A stretch of 29,085 nucleotides of DNA from Flavobacteriales bacterium UBA7878. Its GTDB lineage: Bacteria; Bacteroidota; Bacteroidia; Flavobacteriales; Schleiferiaceae. Both the position numbers and the translations under genes were made by a program. The number at the start of each line of letters is the position of its first letter. Within the stretch, counting starts at the first letter, position 1. This document shows, one piece after another, positions 17,427-24,254 of the stretch. A model generated the notes under the pieces. The model made no database searches. It saw nothing but the letters and a program-made list of their open reading frames with translations, and was not told the DNA's origin. Location of the stretch: positions 2,900 through 31,984 of the forward strand of contig DLRW01000055.1 of the NCBI GenBank assembly GCA_002501205.1, read 5' to 3'.

Positions 17427-17798
17427 TTATTGCGGAGAATGCAGGCCTACACGATTCCCTTCGGTATCGATAAACAGGGCGATATAACCACTTTCACCGA
17501 TAGCAGTTTTAGGGAGAATGATTTGACCTCCGGCAGATTCAACTCGAGCCAAATAAGGAGAGAGATCTTCTCCACCATTGAGATAAACGGTGGTGCCTTT
17601 GGTGGAAGGTTCAATGCCTTCGCCATGGAAAATGGAACCACCAACGGCGCCTTCCATCCAGTCGGAAGGGAAAATGGCCATTTTGCTTTCCCCCATGTCC
17701 ATATTGTGCATGGAGCCATCCATTAGGCTTTCGTAAAATTTCTGAGCACGGTTTAAATCCAGTACCGGAATTTCAAACCAATTGATTGCATGCTTCAT
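17427..17798 (-). CDS. VOC (glyoxalase/bleomycin-resistance fold) protein
   Basis: This 123-residue protein has two beta-alpha-beta-beta-beta half-domains: NWFEIPVLDLNRAQKFYESL at the N terminus and a second half ending GYIALFIDTEGNRVGLHSPQ. These are classic VOC starts and ends. A putative metal ligand is in FEIPV and another in the last strand (GNRVGLHS). The reaction is unknown. The gene lies 63 bases upstream of the YCII gene on the same strand and could belong to the same ECF regulon; VOC proteins often accompany such sigma factors. The start is ATG at 17798, just after an A-rich leader. Confidence 0.88.
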   Translation of the reverse strand: MKHAINWFEIPVLDLNRAQKFYESLMDGSMHNMDMGESKMAIFPSDWMEGAVGGSIFHGEGIEPSTKGTTVYLNGGEDLSPYLARVESAGGQIILPKTAIGESGYIALFIDTEGNRVGLHSPQ

Positions 17799-17873
17799 TT
17801 TAAGAGCTTTTAATTAAACATTTGCCCTTAAGACGAAGCTGTTTTTTGAGAAGGGGACAAATCCCTAAAAAAA

Positions 17874-18755
17874 TTATCCGTATTGAACGGAAGTCATGGT
17901 TAAAGCGCCTCCTACTGGCTCATCATTAAAGATGCGTAGGTTCTCCTTTTTGTCTCTTAATCCTAGGCTGTAAAGTAGAGGGATATAATGCTCGGTGCTG
18001 GGGATGGCCAAATCAAAGGCTTGACCTTGTTTACGGAAGTCGATTAAAGAACGATCATCACATTGCTCCAGGAAATTGCGCATTTTGGATTGCGCTTCTA
18101 AGGCCCAGTCGAAACCAAAATTATCATTCAATCGACGCCAATCTGTTAAACGCAGATTGTGCACCATATTACCAGAACCAATGAACAGAACTCCTTTACG
18201 ACGTAATACAGACAATGCCCTGGCTAGGTCATAATGGTACTGTGGTCCCTTGCTGTAATCGATACTCAATTGTAAAACGGGAATATTGGCCTTTGGGTAG
18301 AGGTGCTTTATTACTGACCAGGCACCATGATCTAGGCCCCACTCATGGTCCAACAGGATTTCGGGCTCTTCAATTAAGTCTTTAAGTTCCTGGGCTAATT
18401 TAGGATCGCCAGGTGCTGGGTATTCTACTTCAAATAATGCTCGTGGAAAGCCACCAAAATCGTGAATGGTTTTGGGTTGGGGCATGGCGGTAATGCGTGT
18501 ACCTTGAGTTTCCCAATGGGCCGATATACAGATAACAGCTCGGGGAGTTGGCAGTTGCAAGGCCGTTTTACGAAAGCCTTCCACAAATTCATTTTCTTCG
18601 ATGGCGTTCATGGGATTACCATGACCCAAAAATAAAACAGGAAGTGCTTCTTGATCTGGCAAACTGCGACTATGTTGATACAGTTTCTGTAAGCTCATAA
18701 AGTTTGGACTTAAGGCTCCGAGGGCAGCTAATCGTAAAAATCTCTTGCGATCCAT
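17874..18755 (-). CDS. Extradiol ring-cleavage dioxygenase, YgiD-like (LigB fold)
   Basis: Relatives (E. coli YgiD) open the ring of DOPA at the 4,5 position. Zn/Fe ligand histidines of the LigB fold are visible, numbered from ATG 18755: His45 (FLGHGNP), His80 (SAHWET), His199 (GNMVHNL) and His256 (STEHYIPLLY), with LDHEWGLDHGAW (136-147) between. The ATG at 18755 was chosen because the longer in-frame start at 18806 would lie inside the terminator hairpin of the upstream gene. The N terminus then reads MDRKRFLRLAALGAL, resembling a Tat-like lead with RK instead of RR, so export is possible but not certain. Natural substrate unknown. 75 bases separate it from the VOC gene. Confidence 0.88.
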   Translation of the reverse strand: MDRKRFLRLAALGALSPNFMSLQKLYQHSRSLPDQEALPVLFLGHGNPMNAIEENEFVEGFRKTALQLPTPRAVICISAHWETQGTRITAMPQPKTIHDFGGFPRALFEVEYPAPGDPKLAQELKDLIEEPEILLDHEWGLDHGAWSVIKHLYPKANIPVLQLSIDYSKGPQYHYDLARALSVLRRKGVLFIGSGNMVHNLRLTDWRRLNDNFGFDWALEAQSKMRNFLEQCDDRSLIDFRKQGQAFDLAIPSTEHYIPLLYSLGLRDKKENLRIFNDEPVGGALTMTSVQYG

Positions 18756-18794
18756 TGCATCAACTAAATTAATGTTTAAACACTGAATAAGCAA

Positions 18795-18830
18795 ATATAA
18801 AACCACTGTGCTTATGCAGTGGTTTTATAT
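18795..18830 (-). terminator. Strong terminator hairpin
   Basis: A perfect 14-base inverted repeat (18795-18808 and 18817-18830; core AAAACCACTG / CAGTGGTTTT) with an 8-base loop lies 8 bases beyond the stop of the T9SS cargo gene. On the minus strand it ends in TTTTATATTT. It should end transcription from 19612 and separates that gene from the dioxygenase. Confidence 0.75.
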
Positions 18831-18838
18831 TAAGGCCT

Positions 18839-19612
18839 TTACTGTTTAATAAGACGATTTTCTAAAAGCTCCCCTTTAAGGCTATGTACTTTAATAAAAT
18901 ACACTCCTTTGGGTAAATCGGCAATATCAATGCGAGCTTCCATCGCATTAATTTCTTCTTGCTTAAGCAGGGTACCGGCAGTATTCCAGATTTCCAAGCT
19001 GCTTAATTCTTCTGAAGCTTCAATAGTAAAAGCATTCTCAACTACAGTAGGATAGATGCTCCAGTCAATTTCCTGAACTTCTTTCTCCGAAAGTAATACA
19101 GCACCGGTATTTCCCACTACAATAGATTTATTAAGGCTATTGTCGAAGGCTACACTTTTAATCACCAAGTCCAAATTGGATTTCAATTCCATCAAGGCCC
19201 AACCATAGAAGTAATTAGAGCCCGATACAAAACGAATACCCATGAAGAACTCCGGATTACCAGCAATGTCTTTATTGCTGGAAGAAGCAATACGCACATT
19301 ATTTGCGGCCCACTTTTTACCACTATGCACTTCCTTACCAATAAAGAGACTTTCGGTATAGCTTGGATTGGCAATTTGGTCTACTACGAATTCCAATTTT
19401 GGTCCGGTTACACTTAATACATAATTGGAAGCACCGGTACCGGATATAGCAAAAGTGATATCATCATTCATGTCCCCATCCAGGTCGAAGGAGAGGGTAC
19501 CATCACTCAAGGTCATGGTGTGATCGGGGTTGAAGTTGTTGTACACAATGGTGGCCTGAGCAGAAGTGGCCCACAGCATTAATGCACTCGCTAGAATACT
19601 TATTCTTTTCAT
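18839..19612 (-). CDS. Secreted protein with T9SS type A sorting domain
   Basis: Signal peptide (cleavage near SAQA-T, residue 20), a beta-rich N-terminal domain of about 160 residues opening YNNFNPDHTMTLSDG with calcium-like Asp clusters (DLDGDMNDD), then a T9SS C-terminal domain (about 184-257: WSIYPTVVENAFTIE, LPKGVYFIKVHS, LIKQ). The protein should be carried across the outer membrane by the Por/T9SS machinery. The first domain is of a kind often found repeated in Bacteroidota surface proteins, but I cannot name it. It is a single-gene unit: 205 bases of gene-free DNA lie upstream and a strong terminator downstream. Confidence 0.85.
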   Translation of the reverse strand: MKRISILASALMLWATSAQATIVYNNFNPDHTMTLSDGTLSFDLDGDMNDDITFAISGTGASNYVLSVTGPKLEFVVDQIANPSYTESLFIGKEVHSGKKWAANNVRIASSSNKDIAGNPEFFMGIRFVSGSNYFYGWALMELKSNLDLVIKSVAFDNSLNKSIVVGNTGAVLLSEKEVQEIDWSIYPTVVENAFTIEASEELSSLEIWNTAGTLLKQEEINAMEARIDIADLPKGVYFIKVHSLKGELLENRLIKQ

Positions 19613-19817
19613 GTTTATGGGATAAGGGATTTCAAGAGAGCAAAATACTGTAATAAAAGTTCTAAGCTTGAATTTTAATGCTTGGTTTTTAACAATTTAA
19701 TTCACTTGCCCACGGTATTCGTAGCGCAGCATTCAAAATGCTGAGTTTGGATCCCAATTTTTAGTTTGTCCCATTCGCCTGGATAGGGTCATTTGATTTC
19801 TGTTTTAAGCTTGAGAA

Positions 19818-20405
19818 CTATTTAAATTCTGTGATATCTTTTTTGTCCAAAGAACCGATGGGAAATCCATATAAGTCTTGAAGCTTAATCAATTGACGAT
19901 AGGTAAATCGATTTTGATAGGAGCTGTAATATTCCTGATCGGCTTTTACCTGGGCTACTAATTGATTATAATAATCCCAACGGCCCTTGGCTAAATTGAA
20001 GGTGTCTATTTCCTTGTCGTAGACTTGATAATGACCGGCTTCAAAAGGCACTATTCCTAAATTAAAATTCCGTTGCATGGCGACCCAGGTAGGACAGTAC
20101 ATATGCATGGTATCGCTATCCCTAATTATATCAAAGCTTACATCATTGTACACAATGGTAGTCGCAATTCGGATCGATTGGATGGAATCAATATAATAGC
20201 CCGATCGATATTTTTTAGTCAAGTCACAAGGTCCTAAATCGGTGGCACGAAAAGATTCCCGAATCTGATATTCAGAGCAAAGACGCTCGAAGCTTAAAAT
20301 CCCCTGTTCATCTTTTAATTGAAATTGAATGGAAACAGTGAAAGAGGGTTGAGACCAGCATAAAAAGCTAGTTGATAGGAGGATAATAGTTAAAAATGTC
20401 TTCAT
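19818..20405 (-). CDS. Exported protein of unknown function (last gene of the VWA operon)
   Basis: A signal peptide (MKTFLTIILLSTSFLCWSQ, cleavage near Ser18-Gln19) precedes about 176 residues of beta-rich sequence in the first half (PSFTVSIQFQLKDEQG, YYIDSIQSIRIATTIVYNDV) and helical sequence at the end. A strand pattern VPFEAGHYQVYD resembles the EGNYKLFGQ and PGEYQLKAE segments of the two lipoproteins upstream, suggesting a shared C-terminal fold or domain. Two internal cysteines (about 43, 60) and one at about 104 could be disulphides. It starts 38 bases before the stop of the preceding gene. No family recognised. Confidence 0.75.
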   Translation of the reverse strand: MKTFLTIILLSTSFLCWSQPSFTVSIQFQLKDEQGILSFERLCSEYQIRESFRATDLGPCDLTKKYRSGYYIDSIQSIRIATTIVYNDVSFDIIRDSDTMHMYCPTWVAMQRNFNLGIVPFEAGHYQVYDKEIDTFNLAKGRWDYYNQLVAQVKADQEYYSSYQNRFTYRQLIKLQDLYGFPIGSLDKKDITEFK

Positions 20406-21153
20406 CAGCTTTTAGGGGTACATGGAATTCGGTTTCAATAGGGGTGAAATTGGATTCGCTCTTATTCCAAATAGAATGGTATTGCCCGAAGAGTTTGTAA
20501 TTGCCCTCTGGCAGGGAGTCAAATACTAAATTCCAACGAGGAGCTCTCAAAATGGGGATAGGGATTAATTGATTACGTCCTACATCGTAAATGGAATCTA
20601 TGGATAAGTATTCCTTCCCATTAATATAACCGGATTGAAAATCAAATATATAAGCTTCATGAATTGAGTCATAATAAAAATGATTGGAAATAATTGATTT
20701 AAGCTCAGTGGTACAAATGCTTATGTTTTTCATGATTTCCTGAGTAATGCCGTATTGCCAGATAAGTGCTTCCCTTTTAAGGTAGACTTGATCAGTGCTT
20801 GATAAATTGGCAGGGAGAAGGCTGTCAATGAAAAATTTCTTTTCAAATACATTACATTTAATTTGGAACTCCAGCCAATCTTGAGCATTAATCGTATCTA
20901 AAGCTCTAAAATCCTCTACATGCTTGCGAATTTCACTAATGAATTCACTGTATTTGAATTTGCTAAATTTTTGAGGGGAACTGGATTCAAATTCTTTCAT
21001 GGTCACATAAAGATAAGTGCAGTGATAATCAACCGCTTCTTTAAAAAGTTCCTCTATTTTACCTATTTGCTCCTGTTGAACTTCTTCTTCAGGATTTGTG
21101 CAAGCACCACTAATTAGGCTTAGTAGACTAAGTGCAATTACTTTTCGGACCAT
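20368..21153 (-). CDS. Lipoprotein of unknown function (paralogue-like partner 2)
   Basis: Lipobox ISGAC gives lipidated Cys18 with acidic +2 region (TNPEEE), so it is likely an outer-membrane or surface lipoprotein. The next 150 residues are helical, and the last 100 form a beta-rich domain (GYINGKEYLSIDSIYDVGRNQL, FDSLPEGNYKLFGQYH). Size (261 aa) and layout match the preceding gene's product (262 aa): helical body, then LDSI-x-Y motif, then a GNY/GEY-type strand, so the two look like diverged duplicates. It overlaps its upstream neighbour by 16 bases and downstream neighbour by 38. No named family recognised. Confidence 0.75.
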   Translation of the reverse strand: MVRKVIALSLLSLISGACTNPEEEVQQEQIGKIEELFKEAVDYHCTYLYVTMKEFESSSPQKFSKFKYSEFISEIRKHVEDFRALDTINAQDWLEFQIKCNVFEKKFFIDSLLPANLSSTDQVYLKREALIWQYGITQEIMKNISICTTELKSIISNHFYYDSIHEAYIFDFQSGYINGKEYLSIDSIYDVGRNQLIPIPILRAPRWNLVFDSLPEGNYKLFGQYHSIWNKSESNFTPIETEFHVPLKADEDIFNYYPPIN

Positions 21154-21926
21154 TTGTAATCTATAGGATATTTAAAGGCCTTATTTGAATTTCTTGAAAT
21201 CATTATCATCTCGGCCTTAAGTTGATATTCACCTGGTTTCAAATTCCCCAGAGGCATTTTCCAAATTACTGAATCACTCTGTGGGTGAAGATTAGCATTC
21301 AATCTTTGGCCATTATATATTATGCTATCCAAGATTAAATAACCTTGAGCAGCAAATGCCGGCAATCCTTTGAATAAGAGCGCTGACTTTAGTTTGTCCG
21401 GATCTCTAAGATGTTCAACCTTTATCTCAATAGGATTAAAACCACAATCAATCCAATCATACATGTAGTGGTAGGTCTGATATATGTCAATCATGATCAC
21501 CAGAATTTGACTTTTCACCTTCTGCCATTCCCCAGCGGATTGAATATCAGTGGCTAGAATTTGTTTTTCGACAATATCCGATTTGATTTTGTTGGCTTGT
21601 GAATCTAAATAGTTGATGGCCACTTTGTAATCTTCAAATCGATCACCAGGTGAATTCCATTTAATCGTGTCAAATTCGTGAAACCAGGACTCCAGTTTCT
21701 GAACGCTTGGATACCAACTTTTTGATTTCTGAGGGTTTTCTACCACATTAGCTTTAATCGAAGCTAGCTCAATTAATAGCTGCTCTCGTAAGCTTTGCTC
21801 AATAGAATTACTTAGGCTTTCTTCAAAAGGGTCTGGACAGGGGCTACAGCTTGTTAATCCGAGGAATAGTGTGAAAGCTATAAAGCGAGAATAGGGAAAT
21901 ATAAGGAGTGTTTTCAATTCCCTCAC
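21138..21926 (-). CDS. Lipoprotein of unknown function (paralogue-like partner 1)
   Basis: A long lead (27 residues) ends in lipobox LGLTSC with Cys27, followed by SPCPDPFEESL. The body is mainly helical (about 35-180, WFHEFDTIKW and EWQKVKSQILVIMIDIYQTY), then beta-rich (GYLILDSIIYNGQRLNANLH, NLKPGEYQLKAEMIMIS). The same order of elements occurs in the next gene. The start codon is GTG (21926), which shares 4 bases with the VWA gene stop (GTGA), strong evidence of translational coupling. It may be an accessory to the VWA lipoprotein on the cell surface; that is inference. Confidence 0.75.
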   Translation of the reverse strand: MRELKTLLIFPYSRFIAFTLFLGLTSCSPCPDPFEESLSNSIEQSLREQLLIELASIKANVVENPQKSKSWYPSVQKLESWFHEFDTIKWNSPGDRFEDYKVAINYLDSQANKIKSDIVEKQILATDIQSAGEWQKVKSQILVIMIDIYQTYHYMYDWIDCGFNPIEIKVEHLRDPDKLKSALLFKGLPAFAAQGYLILDSIIYNGQRLNANLHPQSDSVIWKMPLGNLKPGEYQLKAEMIMISRNSNKAFKYPIDYKWSEK

Positions 21927-23062
21927 TTTTGAATAATAAACTTCTTCTCATCGTAATCACCGGCCTGATTATAGCTGCGCAAGACATAAACGCCATTGGC
22001 GGCATCTTCCAGGTTGAGGCGTAAATCATCTCCATCGTAGTGAAAGTCTCGTAATTTCTGCCCATTCTGATTAAAGACCTGAATTGTATGCAGTTCATTT
22101 ACTTCAAACTCAATTCGAATCTCACCTCGCGAAGGATTGGGGTAGAGGTCATTAATTAGATCACTGCGTGAACTTTGCATAGTGAAACTGCCATGGTCCT
22201 GGGCCAAAAGAATGGGGTAGAAGTTCATTTTGATGGATTGGCCATTGGCGATCTGAATAATCTCCTCTAGGCTATGACTGCTTAATGCACCGGTATGGGA
22301 AGGCGCATCGCCAATGAGGATAACCATGCGCTTGCGCTGAGATTGAAAGAAGCCTTCATTTATAGCACGATAGACTCCATCATAAACCGATTCTGCCGTA
22401 GAAGTATTGCCAGTTAGGGTAATTTGGTCTACAAAGTCTTTGATATCCCGCACGGAATTGCCAAAGTCTTGATAGCTGTACCAATTGGGATTATCGTGCT
22501 TGTCCATATAGGTAGCCATAGCCAAACGAACTCCCTTATAGCGTCTTAACTGTCCTAAAATGTAGTTCAGACCTTTCTTTACATTTTCCACATCATTCTT
22601 CATACTGGCGGTGACATCCATAATGATCATCAGATCCAATTGATCCGATCCATTTTCGCGAATGATATCCTTAAGGCTTCGTGCTATTTTACTGGCATCT
22701 ACTAATATTTTAAGGTCACCACCAGTTTGTTTGGACAGGGATTCAAATTGGGTGACGGCCTCTGGAACGACTAAGCTGCTGCTTTGGGCCAGAGGTAAGT
22801 CGATTTGCAATGCCATGCCTCTGCTCATGAAGGAATAGATGGTATCACCTTTTTGAGGCGGCTGAATTTCGGTTCTTTGGCTTTTTTCAAAGCGCAATTG
22901 TTGAATCAGACTTTGTAGGGAATCCAAGTCTCGAAGTAATTTGGATTTTTCTTTTTCAATTGCTTGATTTTCATCCAAGGCGATGTAATCATTAGAATCT
23001 GGGTTTTCCTGGCAGGCAATTGCAATCAAAGAAATGAGCGCGAGAATATAGAACCTTTTCAT
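21923..23062 (-). CDS. VWA-domain lipoprotein with T9SS C-terminal sorting domain
   Basis: Lipobox LIAIAC gives Cys17, followed by a coiled-coil-prone segment (30-62), a von Willebrand factor A domain (about 142-290), and a T9SS sorting domain (about 306-379; LYPNPSRGEIRIEF, NGVYVLRSY, KKFIIQK). The metal-site (MIDAS) motif is DVTAS (149-153), with Thr in GNTST (218-222) and Asp252 in GDAPSH, so cation-dependent ligand binding is plausible. It is the first gene of a four-gene overlapping operon ending at 19818. Having both a lipobox and a T9SS tail is unusual (see findings). Upstream of ATG 23062 there are 79 non-coding bases; no perfect promoter box was found. Confidence 0.88.
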   Translation of the reverse strand: MKRFYILALISLIAIACQENPDSNDYIALDENQAIEKEKSKLLRDLDSLQSLIQQLRFEKSQRTEIQPPQKGDTIYSFMSRGMALQIDLPLAQSSSLVVPEAVTQFESLSKQTGGDLKILVDASKIARSLKDIIRENGSDQLDLMIIMDVTASMKNDVENVKKGLNYILGQLRRYKGVRLAMATYMDKHDNPNWYSYQDFGNSVRDIKDFVDQITLTGNTSTAESVYDGVYRAINEGFFQSQRKRMVILIGDAPSHTGALSSHSLEEIIQIANGQSIKMNFYPILLAQDHGSFTMQSSRSDLINDLYPNPSRGEIRIEFEVNELHTIQVFNQNGQKLRDFHYDGDDLRLNLEDAANGVYVLRSYNQAGDYDEKKFIIQK

Positions 23063-23141
23063 GGAAGCAGTTTGAATTGGTTAGTACTGGATTCATAACG
23101 GTCTAATATTCAAATACGTATCTTTTGCTTAGCACTAAGTT

Positions 23142-23735
23142 CTAATTCGCTTCAACTTTCTTGGCTTCCCTTGTCTGTAAAACCCAGTACAAACCCTTTA
23201 AATTGGAAGCAGGGCGACTAATTAAAAACTGAATAATTAAATGCTCGCTAAATGCCAGAATTCCCCAAATCACCATGAAGTAATAGTAGCTGGGCCAGAA
23301 TTCAATAAAGAAGAGGCTGGCAAACCAAATGCCTTGAATATAGCCCCCAATTTTCCAGGAGTACAAATGAAAGCTGGGTAGGCGCTTAAAGCGGATGAGA
23401 GGCAGAATATGGCAAAGGGCAAAGAGTAGGAAAAATGGATATAAGGCCAATAAATGATCTTGCAGCAGATCGGCTTTGAAATAAAAGACCCCGGCAAAAC
23501 TTAAAAGATAGGTTCCCATATCGGCCATGGAGTCCAATCGAGCTCCTACCTCCGTGGCTTGATTAAATCTTCGGGCAATCCAACCATCGAGGATATCGGT
23601 AATTAAATTGATGCAGATTAACATTGCGAAGACTTCTTCCAAATCCACCCATAAGGCATAGAAGATAATTGGGAACATAATTAAGCGGTAGAGCGATAGG
23701 ACATTGGGAATGGTCCAGGTGAAATTTTTGATCAT
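23142..23735 (-). CDS. CDP-alcohol phosphatidyltransferase
   Basis: This integral membrane enzyme (197 aa, about six helices) carries the full family motif D47-x2-D50-G51-x2-A54-R55-x8-G64-x3-D68-x3-D72, seen as DILDGWIARR and GARLDSMAD. Such enzymes join a CDP-linked lipid to an alcohol such as glycerol-phosphate, serine or inositol-phosphate, releasing CMP. The opening TIPNVLSLYRLIMFP resembles PgsA-like members, but the acceptor cannot be told from sequence. It follows the CarS-like gene by 3 bases and is the last gene of the HMG-CoA reductase operon, so its donor may be the CDP-lipid made by that neighbour (inference). Confidence 0.92.
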   Translation of the reverse strand: MIKNFTWTIPNVLSLYRLIMFPIIFYALWVDLEEVFAMLICINLITDILDGWIARRFNQATEVGARLDSMADMGTYLLSFAGVFYFKADLLQDHLLALYPFFLLFALCHILPLIRFKRLPSFHLYSWKIGGYIQGIWFASLFFIEFWPSYYYFMVIWGILAFSEHLIIQFLISRPASNLKGLYWVLQTREAKKVEAN

Positions 23736-23738
23736 TGC

Positions 23739-24254
23739 TTAGAATTCTTTTTTAAGGCCGATTTGCCAAATGAGAAAGGAGAGACTGAAATGCAGGGCTA
23801 AACCCAAACTAAATAAGAGGGCTATTTGAGGCCAGTTCAAGTGGATAAAAAGACTATAGAAAATTAGGGTGCCAATTAAGGAGTCACTCTTGTCGATTAG
23901 GATTTGCAGCTTGGGGAAGCTTTGAGAACGCTGACCGGAAGCAATGCCCAATTTGCGTTTCAAAAAGGAATTGGGTAATTCCGCCAGAGCATAACTTAGT
24001 CCTAATCCGGCCCCTAATAAAGCGGCTTGCTTTAGAGGAATAGCTCCCGACCCATAAGCGGCCGGGAGACTAAACATTGAAGCAAACAGGCTCAGGAAAA
24101 TGATACCTCGCCAGGTTTTATGGGCACCGAAATGCGCATTGGAGAGGGGTATTTCCAATGCTTTGAACCAGCCATATCGAACAATCATCATATGGCTAAG
24201 ATTCGCCAGTATCAGGGGAATGAAATAGTGTTGGATATGGAAGCTTAAATTCAT
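23739..24254 (-). CDS. CarS-like CDP-lipid synthase (CTP:lipid-phosphate cytidylyltransferase family)
   Basis: This 171-residue polytopic protein has the marks of the CDP-archaeol synthase/CdsA fold: FGAHKTWRG (42-50, the KTWRG nucleotide-site motif), SFLKRKLGI (96-104) and the acidic metal motif DKSDSLIG (121-128). Size (about 170 aa) is that of archaeal CarS and unlike full-length bacterial CdsA (about 285 aa). CarS moves CMP from CTP onto an isoprenoid glyceryl phosphate; the substrate here is not known. Its start overlaps the HMG-CoA reductase stop by 4 bases (ATGA), and 3 bases separate it from the CDP-alcohol transferase, so the three form one operon. An ordinary CdsA elsewhere in the genome would be expected. 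Confidence 0.82.
   Translation of the reverse strand: MNLSFHIQHYFIPLILANLSHMMIVRYGWFKALEIPLSNAHFGAHKTWRGIIFLSLFASMFSLPAAYGSGAIPLKQAALLGAGLGLSYALAELPNSFLKRKLGIASGQRSQSFPKLQILIDKSDSLIGTLIFYSLFIHLNWPQIALLFSLGLALHFSLSFLIWQIGLKKEF

Noticed and set aside
19727..19743. CAGCATT-CAA-AATGCTG hairpin after the exported-protein gene
   Set aside because: The perfect 7-base stem is followed on the minus strand by GC-rich sequence without a U-run, so it is not a convincing terminator and no other role is suggested.
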